A stretch of DNA of 64,000 bases from Okapia johnstoni. Taxonomy: Eukaryota > Chordata > Mammalia > Artiodactyla > Giraffidae. This document shows positions 34,410 to 44,421 of this stretch, one piece after another. Both the position numbers and the translations under genes were made by a program. The notes beneath the pieces are model-generated. The model was not told the origin of the DNA and made no database searches. It saw only the letters and a program-made list of their open reading frames with translations. The DNA lies in contig CM044313.1 in assembly GCA_024291935.2 (NCBI GenBank), forward strand, positions 82,707,001 through 82,771,000, in the 5' to 3' direction. Within the stretch, counting starts at the first letter, position 1. The number at the start of each line of letters is the position of its first letter.

Positions 34410-34655
34410 TTGTTGCTGTTGTTGTTGTTCAGTTGCTGTCATTTCCGACTCTTTGTGACCCCATGGACTGCAGCATGCCAGGCTACCCTGTCCTTCACTG
34501 TCTCCCAGGGTTTGCTCAAACTCACGTCCATCGAGTCGGTGATGCCATCCAACCATCTCACCCTCTGTCATCCCTTCTCCCCCTGCCCTCAATCTTTCCC
34601 AACATCAGCATCTTTTCCAAGGAGTCAGCTCTTCGCATCAAGTGGCCAAAGTATT
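34410..34655 (-). mobile_element. BovB 3'-end fragment with 7-bp TSD
   Basis: Minus-strand BovB terminus with a (TTG)n-type tail at 34411-34430. Flanking repeats GGAGCAT lie at 34403-34409 and 34656-34662. Confidence 0.92.
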
Positions 34656-34662
34656 GGAGCAT

Positions 34663-36528
34663 AATGTGCTCAAAAGAGGAGAGAGCGAGGCAGAATACAG
34701 CTGTCTGATCAGCTTTTTGCAGGTGATAATTGGACAAAATAGGGTATTTTATGTGTACTACCTTCAGATTCTGCTAGGACCACTTCTTCCAAAACGCTGG
34801 AGCAAACAGCCACCGCAGACTTCCAAGCCCAAAGAAACTTCTTCAGGGTTCATGTTTCCATTTTTACCCCCATCCATTCTTCCCATGTTATAATTTGCTC
34901 TTGTCTACAACAAAAAACCATCCAGAAATGGTGGTGGAAGCCAAGGCAGTTCAGACCTCCAAACAAATGAGGAGCTGCTTGTCACTGATGGTGAACTAGA
35001 CCACAAGTTCTGAACATCTTTGTCCATAGGGTGGACCCTGGGAAACCTCCAAAGGGCGGTCATCAGCCGGCCACGGGGACTGCTACCCTGTCATTGACTG
35101 TGCTGCCTGTAATTTACAAGCAGGACACTCCACATCACACAGCACCAGCATCCTTTTCTGTGCTTTTTATAACACAAATGCTGCGTTTTTGCTGAACCAG
35201 CCCTTACTTGTCCAAGCCTCAGTTAGTCTGTTGTATAACATATGTAGATTGGTATTTTTATTGACTTCTGAAATACACCAAATGTTGTTCAAGGAGGAGT
35301 TTGGTGTCATTTCACAGAAACGCTTAAGTCCTCCATTACAAGCAATGGAAAAGGACTTTCGTGGTCATGTAATTTAATCTACTCATCTGTCCGATGCTTC
35401 AGAAATGAGGCTAGGAGAGCTAAGTATTTGCAGATCACTCTAAGAAGAATCATAATCAGAGTCCTGGCTCTCTGATTTCTGAAACAGAGGTCTTTTCACT
35501 TGGAAAGACCAAAATATAACATTTAATCTTTTAAAGGCATGCTTTATCAGCCATGGCAAAAGAAAATGGAAAAAAGTTACTTAAAACACAGAAAGGAGCT
35601 AGAAGCCAGATGATAACCAATTAACTTAATATACATTCTCAATTAAACCGTCTATACAGAAGCCAAACTGTTGAATTTGCATTCTTCTGCTCATCTTCCA
35701 AAAGAATTCCTAATGCACTGTGGAGTGACCCAAAGGTGAAGAAAGAGAAGAAAAAGGCAACAAAGAGCCTTGAAAGTCCAGCCTCGGACCCCTATGCCCA
35801 GGGCACAGAGAAATGCCCGTCGACTTGCCTCTCCTCCAGTGACCCAAGGCTACAGCGAGCATTGGGCCTCCTCATCCCTGTGGTCCACAACAGGATGGGG
35901 TGGGGTACATAGCAGGACTCAGGTCCCTAACAGCTGTCTCCTTCTGAGGAAAGAGAACAGAGATTGATGAGGGACTGGTTTCCAAGGGCTGCCAGCAGAA
36001 GCTGAAAGGCACTACATTAAGCCCAACATCATTATTATTAAACCTATAATTTAAAACCAATTATGCTTCACAGAAGACTGCAGCCTCCATTTAAACCACT
36101 CCTGGAGGAAAATAAAAAGCCCGTTATACAGAGTTCAAGGCAAGCTATAGAAGCGCTTATGTGACACGAAGCTGGGACTCGGGCACAAATTAATAATTGT
36201 AACCCTGGGGTTCCCACTCAGATGGAAGAAGGACAATGGAAAGTAAATGTTGAGGAATAAAAACGAGATGCAAACATCCTCTTTTTTAATGAAAAACAGC
36301 TAGATCTCTTTGCAATTTCAAGATAAATTTACCTATTTGCCTGAGTGGGGAAAAGTCTGACATAAAAGTCAGAGATTCTAAGCTGGTGGCCAGGCCCTCC
36401 CAGTGGTGTTGGTTGGTTAAAAAAAAAAACACACAAAAACCCAAGGCAGGGTGTGGGGGAATCATTTGCTAAACACCTAGGAATCAGGGTTTTCCACGTA
36501 AAAATTCTGACTTTGAAGCTTCACTTGA
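34663..36528. other. No gene recognised
   Basis: About 1.9 kb. Apart from a probable MIR at 35395-35500, no repeat or coding sequence was recognised. Confidence 0.45.
35395..35500 (-). repeat. MIR fragment (probable)
   Basis: 'gcttcagaaatgaggctaggagagctaagt' followed by 'agagtcctggctctctgatttctga' follows the antisense MIR order, with clear divergence. Confidence 0.5.
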
Positions 36529-36608
36529 TGAATCAGGTTATTCAGGAGCACTGTGGCAATGACTGTCTAGAGCCAAGGCTTGGTTGTTGTCAACTTGAGA
36601 TGGATGGA
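36529..36608 (+). repeat. 80-bp segment duplicated at 38189-38268
   Basis: Ungapped match to 38189-38268 at 74 of 80 positions. All six differences are transitions and lie in the left half; the right 42 bp are identical. This is the probable donor, because the other copy interrupts an L2. It could itself belong to a low-copy repeat family I do not recognise. Confidence 0.8.
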
Positions 36609-36884
36609 TGGATCAGCACATGCCCTCTTGTTCACCCCAGTCTCCACCACTCCCTATTGCCTCCCAAGTATTTATTGCCTCTTATCATCTTTTAAAGGGT
36701 GACAAAGAAAGTGAAATCTTCCTTACAATGGCATCTTTATCAAAAATGTTCTTGTACTAGTGTCACTTCATTTATTTATAGTCTCCATATGACATATCTT
36801 AGACATTCGATTGCTTGATTCCTGACCCAAATCTTCTTTAGGAAACAAATATCCTGCAGTTCCTGCAAGTGAGTCATAAAGGAA
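36609..36884. other. No gene recognised
   Basis: Unique-looking AT-rich sequence after a short GGAT iteration at 36601-36612. Confidence 0.45.
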
Positions 36885-37250
36885 GTCGATTTCAATTTGA
36901 AAATATTTACCAAGTGCCTGCTGGATTCAGGAGACTGCACGGGGCCCTGGGGGAGGGATTCAAAGAGAATTCGGGGCCATTATTTCACTGTGGGCATTCC
37001 GGCTCAAAAACCCTGGAGAAGATGATGTCATAAGAAAGGTATAAACCACTGTGGGGTTCAGAGGCAGCAGAAACCACATCTGGCTGGGACATCAGGAAAA
37101 GCTACATGGAAGAAATAGCACTTGGAATGGGCTTTGAGGAATGGATGACGTTTTGACAAGTGAACAAGGAAAGCAAGAGAGAGCTGCTTAAGAGAGAACA
37201 AGGTGAGCATTTGCAAAGGCAGAGAAACACCCGCATATACCCAGAACAAG
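36885..37250 (-). repeat. L2 3' region
   Basis: 'aaaatatttaccaagtgcctgctgg', 'ggaaaagctacatggaag' and 'gcatttgcaaaggcagag' read as reverse complement of successive L2 3' UTR parts. Confidence 0.65.
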
Positions 37251-37889
37251 GAGGAACACTCCCCCAACAATGTATAAACTTGGAAAGAGAGGGGTTGGGC
37301 TGTTGAACTTCTAGGTTTGTTCCCACCTCCTCCCCAAGCCCAGCTCCTGCAGAGGCGGCATCTTAACTCCCTGATGACAATTGAGTGATGCAGAGGGGCA
37401 ACCCTCACAGAAGTCTTCTGTAATGAGAACACCCAAACCACCCCCCAGGGAACTGATGCCATAGAATGGGGTTAGGGCTCAAGGTCACCAATCAGCAGCT
37501 CCAGCTGCTCCTGGACTCTTATATAATGCAACTGGGACACCAGTCCTGCCAAGGGGCTGCCCCATATGTAGCATGGTCCTCATCAAAAGGAAAACTGACA
37601 AACAGGGAATTAACAAACATGAATTTAGCATCATCCTTCCACCAAGCTGCTGATGTAAAAGTCTTGGAATTGAGGCTTGACTTCCCATCCTATCCCAGCT
37701 ATGCTCAGAACCCAAAATCTCTACCTTTAAAATACACTGAGTCCAAAGTCTTCTCATTATCTGTACTGATGTCACTTCAGTCCAAGTCCCCAAGCCCCAG
37801 TCCTCTGCAAGAGTGTCCCACTGGTCTCCATGATTCTGCCCTAACCCCACACACTGCATCCTCTATGCTGGAGGAAAGGCAGTTTGTCC
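37251..37889. other. No gene recognised; 158-codon chance frame
   Basis: A plus-strand frame from 37466 to 37942 (158 codons) and a minus-strand frame 37859-37485 (124 codons) overlap. The plus frame runs into L2 sequence at its end, and neither shows a domain or signal. Not called as genes. Confidence 0.45.
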
Positions 37890-38575
37890 ATGTCACTCTT
37901 CTATGTAACACACTGAACAACATCCAATCATCCTCAGAATAAAATCAGAAGTCCTCGCAGTGGCTTTCACAGAGCTGTATAACCTTATTCCTAACTATCT
38001 CTTCTCCTCATCAGCCGCCCCACCCTCTTCACTCCAGCCACCATCATTCAGGTAGCTACCGCGTCCCTAGCAAGTACCCAGCAGCCCTCTAGGTGCCAGG
38101 AACTCACCAGGAACAGTGACCCACTTGTTCTTTCTTGAATCCAGCAAAAATGCTCCTGCCCCAGGCCCTCTGCACTTGCTGTTCTCTCTGAACCAGGTTA
38201 TCCAGAAACACTGTGGCGATGACTGCCTAGAGCCAAGGCTTGGTTGTTGTCAACTTGAGATGGATGGAAACAATCTCTGCCTTAGATCCACATGGATCCC
38301 CACCTCATATTGCTCACTCGGCCCTTCACAAATACCCTACCTAGAATGGCACCCCTAATTATCTATCCCCTCACCCTTCTTTGGTTGCTTTCTAGCACCT
38401 GTCATTAGCAGAACTGACTTTATTTATAAATATATTTGTGCATCATGTTTAGTGTGTATCTACTCCACTAGAATGAGGGCAAGGTCTTTATCTGTTTTGC
38501 CCACTGTAGCATCCCTCAGATCTAAAGAAATATTTGTCACATCACAACCGCTCATTAACTACTTACTGAGTGACT
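37890..38575 (+). repeat. L2 LINE 3' region, interrupted
   Basis: Sense L2 3' UTR order is visible: 'aataaaatcagaagtcctcgcagtggc', 'ctcttcactccagccacc', 'ccaggccctctgcacttgctgttct', then after an 80-bp insertion 'agatccacatgg', and finally 'ctagaatgagggcaaggtc' and 'tgttttgcccactgtagcatccc'. Confidence 0.8.
38189..38268 (+). repeat. 80-bp insertion in L2, copy of 36529-36608
   Basis: It interrupts the L2 between the 'cttgctgttctctctg' and 'aacaatctctgcc...agatccacatgg' parts, which are adjacent in the L2 family. It is same-strand with its partner 1.66 kb upstream. No TSD or A-tail. Confidence 0.8.
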
Positions 38576-38613
38576 GAAATAAGGGCTAATCTGTAGGGCC
38601 CACAGGAGCCAGT

Positions 38614-38728
38614 GACAGTGAAAGAATTGGTCGCTCAGTCGTGTCCGACTCTTTGTGACCCAGTGGACTGGGGCCCACCATGCTCCTCTGTCCATGGAAT
38701 TCTCCAGGCAAGAGTACTGGAGTGGGTT
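38614..38728 (-). mobile_element. Bov-tA SINE, 5'-truncated
   Basis: Minus-strand BovA body and 3' end only; the tRNA-like head is absent. A short flanking repeat GCCAGT (38608-38613 and 38729-38734) is suggestive. Confidence 0.85.
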
Positions 38729-38734
38729 GCCAGT

Positions 38735-39019
38735 AGCTGTCAGAAAAGAAGGAAGCAAGGGTGAGCCCCAAGGTGAAGGTGAGGCTTGAAGGATGAGCTG
38801 GGCTCCAAAGGCCACCTGTTATGAAGATAAAAGCAAATGGGAGCAAAGACTTTTTCAAGGAGGAGAAAACCATGACCCAGAGTGTGGAAGTGGGATGTGG
38901 CATGGCAGTGGCTAGAGGGGGCAAGCTGGCCCACATGACCCTAAAAGTCAGCTCCTGGGGGACTCTTAGCTGATGATGGATAGGAAGGGCAGGATCAGTT
39001 GCTTTTAAAAGCACCTGCT
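38735..39019. other. Possible antisense L2 continuation
   Basis: Phrases such as 'gcaaagactttttcaaggagg' are loosely L2-like in antisense. No gene recognised. Confidence 0.35.
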
Positions 39020-39105
39020 TGGTCAGGGCTTCATCTCCAGAAATCCTGATTCAGTAGGCCTGGGAATGGCCCAGGAATCGGTATGTTTAGCAGGTTTGCT
39101 AAACC
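39020..39105 (+). mobile_element. MER5A fragment
   Basis: 'aaatcctgattcagtaggcctggg' is the MER5A core, followed by 'aggaatcggtatgtttagcagg'. Confidence 0.7.
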
Positions 39106-39384
39106 TCGATGGAGAAACCTGCAATCCCAAAGATAAACATCATCAGAGCTGGACGCCATTTTTCTACAGAACACTTATCTCCTTATGCCCTCCATGCATT
39201 TCTCCTGGAAGGGGGAGCCAGGGGTACCACGGTGGGGAAAGGAGGAGTCTTGGGCCTGGGGACAGCCTGCAGGGAAACCAGGGACACTTAGTGGAGGGCT
39301 TGGGGAATGCAGGTGAGCACCGAGATGATGAAGACACTGGACCCACACTTTCTCCTTCTTCACTCTTGAATCAGCTGGGCTCGA
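39106..39384. other. No gene recognised
   Basis: Several overlapping short frames on both strands; no motif recognised. Confidence 0.45.
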
Positions 39385-39480
39385 TGGAGACAGATGTCTA
39401 CCCCAGATTTACAGCCAAGCTAATTACTTAACCTTTCTGAGCTTCATTTGCTCATTCACTCACCTATCTGACACATGGAA
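39385..39480 (+). repeat. MIR fragment
   Basis: 'gccaagctaattacttaacctttctgagcttcatttgctcat' matches the sense MIR core. Confidence 0.75.
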
Positions 39481-39500
39481 AAACAAAATCTAACCAAAAT

Positions 39501-39882
39501 TGAGCACCGAAAATTGATGCTTTTGAATTGTGGTGTTGGAGAAGACTCTTGAGAGTCCCTTGGACTGCAAGGAGATCCAACCAGTCCATCCTAAAGGAAA
39601 TCAGTCCTGAATATTCATTGGAAGGACTGATGCTGAAGCTGAAACTCCAATACTTTGGCCACCTGATGTGAAGAGTTAACTCATTGGAAAAGACCCTGAT
39701 GCTGGGAAAGATTGAAGGCAGGAGGAGAAGGGGATGACAGAGGACAAGATGCTTGGATGGTATCACTGACTCGATGGACATGAGTTTGAGCAAGCTCCGG
39801 GAGTTGGTGATGGACAGGGAGGCCTGGTGTGCTATAGTCCATGGGGGTGCAAAGAGCTGGACACGACTGAGCGACTGAACTG
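39501..39882 (+). mobile_element. BovB 3' fragment (382 bp) with 9-bp TSD
   Basis: Sense BovB starting in the '[10 protein letters not shown]' region and ending GACTGAACTG. It encodes the basic C-terminal stretch with frameshifts. Exact repeats AACCAAAAT lie at 39492-39500 and 39883-39891, marking an ordinary 5'-truncated insertion. Confidence 0.96.
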
Positions 39883-40153
39883 AACCAAAATCTGCAAGAC
39901 TACTATGTGCTGCTGATCTAAGCCAAGACATGTACAAATCAAGCATCGTTCCTGCCCTTGGTTCTATCAGGAGACAGATAAGCAAGTAAACAACTTCAAA
40001 ACAGCAAACCCTACCTCACAGAGTTGTTGTCAGCATTTAAGAGGTAAGTATAAATTAAGGGTCAACAAAATCACTTCCATCCACTTGCTTGCTTAGAGCT
40101 GCCTCTAATTTTAATAGGTTGACAAGGGACTGATGTATCCGAAGACCAAGGTT

Positions 40154-40359
40154 GAAAGTGAAAGTGTTAGTTGCTCAGTCATGTCCAACTCTTTGCGACC
40201 CCATGGACTGTAGCTCCTCTGTCCATGGCATTCTCCAGGCAAGAATACTGGAGTAGGTTGCCATGCCCTCCTTCAGGGGATCTTCCCAACCCAGGGATTG
40301 AACCCAGGTCTCCTGCATTGCAGGCAGATTCTTTACTGTCTGAGCCACAGGGGAAGCCC
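40154..40359 (-). mobile_element. Bov-tA SINE with 12-bp TSD
   Basis: Well-preserved minus-strand copy with a GTGAAAGTG tail complement. Exact repeats AAGACCAAGGTT lie at 40142-40153 and 40360-40371. Confidence 0.97.
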
Positions 40360-40371
40360 AAGACCAAGGTT

Positions 40372-40888
40372 ATCCTGTTATTCCAGGTCTGGGAACCACC
40401 GTCGCACAGGCAGTGCTAGAGAGAGATACAGACCAGGACAGTCAACCCACACCAGACACTCCCAGGCGCAGTGAGCCCAGCCCCCTGGGATTGCAAGGCA
40501 CAGATAACCTAACACCTTCTCTGAGTCTTTGGTTTCAAGCTTCACCCCAACCAAGTGCGTGCTCAGAGCTGCTGATAAGCAGCAAACTGGAGAGATTCAA
40601 ATTTTATCTCCTTTTAATTTCCCCACCCACCCCTTGCCAAAAATGCCTACATGCAGAGAACAGCCTACGAGGAAAGATGGCTAGAAGGCGGGCGGCAGGA
40701 GAGAAACATCACAGATTCTACTGCTGGGGGGAGTTGGGGAGACCCGCAGCCTCCGCAGACCAGGAGTGAGGGAAAGCTCCAGGAGCCCTGCTCCATCTGG
40801 GCCTCATTTTGGTTTCCGAGCAGGTGTGGTGTTATATCTTACGATTATGTGTAATCGTTTTGGAAAGGGGGGGGGACCATTTCTACAG
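40372..40888. other. No gene recognised; G-run
   Basis: A run of nine G at 40867-40875. Overlapping frames up to 118 codons (40413-40769, plus) have no recognisable domain. Confidence 0.45.
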
Positions 40889-40899
40889 CAGTGTGATGG

Positions 40900-41173
40900 G
40901 GACTTCCCTGGCAGTCTAGTGGTTAAGAATCCACCTGCCAATATAGGAGACATGGGAGGAAAGGTGGGCTACAGTCCATGGGGTCGCAAAGAATCGGACA
41001 CGACTGAGCGAATAAGCATAGCACAGCACAGGAAACTAAAACCCCACAAGCTGTGGGGAAACGAGAGAAGCCTGCAAGCTCTACAACATGAACACCACAA
41101 CCACAGAAGCCTGCACATGGCAATGAGAAGCCCTTGTGCTGCAACACAGAGCCTGCACAACACCAGAGAGACC
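40900..41173 (+). mobile_element. CHR-type SINE with BovA insert, 11-bp TSD
   Basis: Head GACTTCCCTGGCAGTCTAGT and body phrases such as 'ggaaactaaaaccccacaagctg', 'cacaaccacagaagcctg' and 'caatgagaagccc' are CHR-type. Between them (40957-41030) lies the 3' part of a Bov-tA. Exact repeats CAGTGTGATGG lie at 40889-40899 and 41174-41184 around the whole chimera. Confidence 0.85.
40957..41030 (+). mobile_element. Bov-tA 3' fragment inside CHR SINE
   Basis: About 74 bp from 'gtgggctacagtccatgg' to a GCATAGCACAGCACA end replace roughly 20 bp of the CHR B-box region. Confidence 0.85.
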
Positions 41174-41234
41174 CAGTGTGATGGTCAGTGATCTGGTCCA
41201 CCCACCCACCTACATAAAGAGGAGAGGAGAGGAG

Positions 41235-41320
41235 TGCAGAGAGGGAAAGGGACATGTCCACAGTCACCCTAACCATTTGTGAGAAAGTTAGGTCTAGAAT
41301 CCAAGTCTTCCGACTCCTTT
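41235..41320 (-). repeat. MIR fragment (probable)
   Basis: 'cagagagggaaagggacatgtccacagtcaccc' and 'aggtctagaatccaagtcttccgactcc' follow antisense MIR order. Confidence 0.5.
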
Positions 41321-41351
41321 CTTGGGAATACACTATATAACATCCCTAGGG

Positions 41352-41480
41352 AATCCCAGAGAAGGCAACGGCAACCCACTCCAGTCAAATCCCATGGCAG
41401 GAGAAGCCTGGTAGGCTGCAGTCCATGGGGTCACGAAGAGTCGGACACGACTGAGCGACTTCACTTTCACTTTTCAACTT
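41352..41480 (+). mobile_element. Bov-A2 SINE, single monomer
   Basis: 'gagaaggcaacggcaacccactccag' then 'gaagcctggtaggctgcagtcc' and the CACTTTCACTTTTCA linker define the first Bov-A2 monomer. About 20 bp in its middle are deleted and the second monomer is absent. Confidence 0.88.
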
Positions 41481-41547
41481 GAGACAAACACACGCCAATA
41501 AGAGGGCTCCCTGGAAATAGGGCAGAGCATAGCAGAAGGGGAGGGGT

Positions 41548-41753
41548 GCTTCCCAGGTGGCACTAGTGGTAAGGAATCCACCTACCAATGCAGGAGACAT
41601 GGGTTCAGTCCCTGAGTCAGGAAGATCCCAGGGAGGAGGGCATGGCAACCCACTCCAGCATTCTTGCCTGGAGAATTCCATGGATAGAGGAGTCTGGCAG
41701 CCTATAGTCCATGGGGTAGCAAAGAGTTGGACATGACTTAGCGACTCAGCACA
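41548..41753 (+). mobile_element. Bov-tA SINE
   Basis: Complete head and BovA body ending GCGACTCAGCACA. Moderately diverged; no clear TSD. Confidence 0.92.
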
Positions 41754-43005
41754 GTGGGAAATCTTGCCCAGGCAGTCCCTGAAATGCAGTGGAAAGATGT
41801 ACAGGCAGGAACAGCTTTCATGAATATGGCAATGAACAAAATGTCATAGGTTCATATTTACTCTTGTCTTGGGATAACAGCACCCCTTTTCACTTTTAGA
41901 AGTATCCTAATTTGATTAAAAAAAAAAAAAGCATATGGGCACCCTAGTCAAAGGGCCCTTTATGACATACTTTTCCAAGGGTGATCATTTGAAATTCCAT
42001 TTTTGAGCACCATCTCATAATCTGTGCCAAGGATGACAGACAGCTAGCACACCAGGCCCCTTCCCACGACAGACATTGCTAATGGATCCCAGCTCTCCTT
42101 CTTTCTGATCCTAGACACAGCAAAGAATCTTCTCAGAACAATCCTCCTGACGGCCAAGGAAATGAATTGATTCTTGAGTTGATCCTGCTTTGCCTTTGCT
42201 GGTCCATACCTCATCGGTGCAGGAAGCCATTCATGAGGGCTTCCACTTCCTGAGGCCATGAAGACACAGCTGCAAAAGCCTTGCCCTGGCTGTACATAGG
42301 GATCTGTCTTGGCCAAAGCCAAGGCTATTCTTTGATTTTGCGGGGAGGGGAGGTGGATTGGCAGTGACTCCTGCCCAGGATGCCAGGAATCCAACCAACA
42401 AGTCTGACTTCCAAGCAGATCAAACCCGCTAGGGCCCCACAGCTCTATTTACAGCCCTATATGTGGTTGCTTATGTTGCTCTGAAGCACAGCCCCTGCAG
42501 CCTCCCGTGGCTTCATGGATTAAGTTTCCCTAGTTTTTGAGTTTTTGTTTATCCTCCTAGAGTTGGGCTGTGGTAAAAGGCACAATTCAGACAAATTCTG
42601 TTAAAATTTCACATACCATTTCCTAGTACAGAGCCTTTAGTCCTCGGTATTTAAAAAAATATTCATTTACATGGTTGAAGAAACACCTCACGACAAAAGT
42701 ATACAATGAGCATTACTCTGAAAGCGCAAACTTTTACTAAGGACATGAGGACATAAGTATCGACCTTACAAATTTGACCTTACAAAGACCTCCTTGCCTC
42801 CTAACACAGGAGGGCTGAGAGGCTAACGGCACACTCTTCTAAGAACGGACAAGACTCTAATGTGTGTGGAAGTGTGGCTAGGTGAGCCGTAGATGGCCAC
42901 AGTGAAAGGGCCAGTGAAGGTGGTTTTGGCCATAGGTCCAGTGAGGCCTGGAAAAGGATGTCTCGGGTGGTGTGTGAGAGTTTCCTGGAGAAAGGGGACT
43001 TCTAA
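41754..43005. other. No gene recognised
   Basis: An A-run lies at about 41919-41931. A 116-codon minus-strand frame at 42394-42044 has no recognisable domain. Otherwise unique-looking. Confidence 0.45.
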
Positions 43006-43017
43006 GATATGTTTTAT

Positions 43018-43286
43018 TATATATATATATAACTTTATTTATTTATTTATGGCTGTGCTGGGTCTTTGTTGCTGTGCGGGCTTTTCTCTAGCTGTGGTGT
43101 GTGGACTTCTCACTGCAGTGGCTTCTCTTGTTGGAGAGCATGGGCTGTAGGCACACAGGCTCAGTAGTTGTGGTACACCGGCTTAGTTGTTCCACGGCAT
43201 GTGGGATCTTCCCATATCAAGGATCAAACCCATGTGTCCTGCATTGGCAGGCATTTTCTTCACCACTGAGCCAGCAGGGAAGCCCT
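43018..43286 (-). mobile_element. CHR-type SINE
   Basis: On plus it reads (AT)n, TTTATTTATTTATTTATGGC, then 'gctgtgctgggtctttg', and ends in the reverse-complement head 'agccagcagggaagcc'. Near-identical flanking repeats lie at 43006-43017 and 43287-43298 (GATATGTTTTAT versus GATCTGTTTTAT). Confidence 0.92.
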
Positions 43287-43298
43287 GATCTGTTTTAT

Positions 43299-43395
43299 AT
43301 TTTCAGCAAATATTTATTGAGCACCTACAGTGTATCTGATACTATTCTAGATACTGAGAATAAACTAAAAAATAAAACAGGCAGATAAAAGTCAC
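43299..43395 (-). repeat. L2 3'-end fragment
   Basis: 'gcaaatatttattgagcacctacagtg' then 'tactattctagatactgag' is antisense L2. The CHR element inserted at its edge. Confidence 0.8.
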
Positions 43396-43566
43396 TTTCT
43401 CCCTCTGTTGATCTCTAGCTCTTACTATACCACCCCCCACAAGTACTAATAGCATTTTTATTAGGATGGTGGGATTATTGGCCTATATTTCCATTTTTGG
43501 TCCATCTATATTTTCTGATTTTTCTATGACAAATATAAATTTCTTTATTCATATAAGAAATACTAC

Positions 43567-44408
43567 AAACGCTGTGCTGGAAGAAGCACAAGCTGGAATC
43601 AAGATTGCTGGGAGAAATATCAATAACCTCAGATATGCAGATGACACCACCCTTAGAGCAGAAAGTGAAGAGGAACTAAAAAGCCTCTTGATGAAAGGGA
43701 AAGAGGAGAGTGAAAAAGTTGGCTTAAAGCTCAACATTCAGAAAACTAAGATCATGGCATTTGGTCCCATCACTTCATGGGAAATAGATGGGGAAACAGT
43801 GGAAACAGTGTCAGACTATATTTTTGGGGGCTCCAAAATCACTGCAGATGGTGATTGCAACCATGAAATTAAAAGACCCTTACTCCTTGGAAGGAAAGTT
43901 ATGATCAACCTAGATAGCATATTAAAAAGCAGAGACATTACTTTGCCAACAAAGGTCCGTCTAGTCTAAGGCTATGGTTTTTCCAGTAGTCATGTATGGA
44001 TGTGAGAGTTGGACTGTAAAGAAAGCTGAGCACCGAAGAATTGATGCTTTTGAACTGTGGTGTTGGAGAAGACTCTTGAGAGTCCCTTGGACTGCAAGGA
44101 GATCCAAACAGTCCATCCTTAAGGAGATCATCCCTGGGTGTACATTGGAAGGACTGATGTTGAAGCTGAAACTCCAATACTTTGGCCACCTCATGCAAAG
44201 AGTTGACTCATTGGAAAAGACCCTGATGCTGGGAAAGATTGAGGGCAGGAGGAGAAGGGGACAACAGAGGATGAGATGGCTGGATGGCATCACCAACTTG
44301 ATGGACATGAGTTTGGGTAAACTCCGGGAGTTGGTGATGGACAGGGAGGCCTGGTGTGCTGCGATTCATGGGGTCGCAGAGTCGGACACGACTGAGCGAC
44401 TGAATTGA
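43567..44408 (+). pseudogene. BovB RT C-terminal half, one frameshift
   Basis: The first open part ends at 43969 after a segment containing motif C YADD (around 43635-43648) and the conserved ITSWEIDGETVETV stretch. It ends because one extra T near 43966-43968 turns 'GTC AAG' into 'GTC TAA'. The frame resumes at 43974 with MVFPVV and stays open to 44408 through [14 protein letters not shown] and the basic GRRRRG stretch, which lies in the nucleic-acid-binding C-terminus. Near 44375 two A's are missing compared with relatives, altering the last residues. It lacks motifs A and B, so it cannot encode an active enzyme. Confidence 0.9.
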
Positions 44409-44421
44409 ACTGAACTGAACT
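43567..44421 (+). mobile_element. BovB LINE 3' fragment (~855 bp)
   Basis: Sense BovB from just upstream of RT motif C to the (TGAAC)n-like 3' end at 44400-44421. 5'-truncated; no clear TSD. The high identity to 62595-64000 suggests a relatively young copy. Confidence 0.95.

Noticed and set aside
34368..34708. Frames with poly-Q-like ends near the GTT repeat
   Set aside because: Derived from the (TTG)n tail of a BovB 3' end.
37466..37942. 158-codon frame as a novel gene
   Set aside because: Runs into L2 sequence at its 3' part, is overlapped by an equally long minus-strand frame, and shows no domain.
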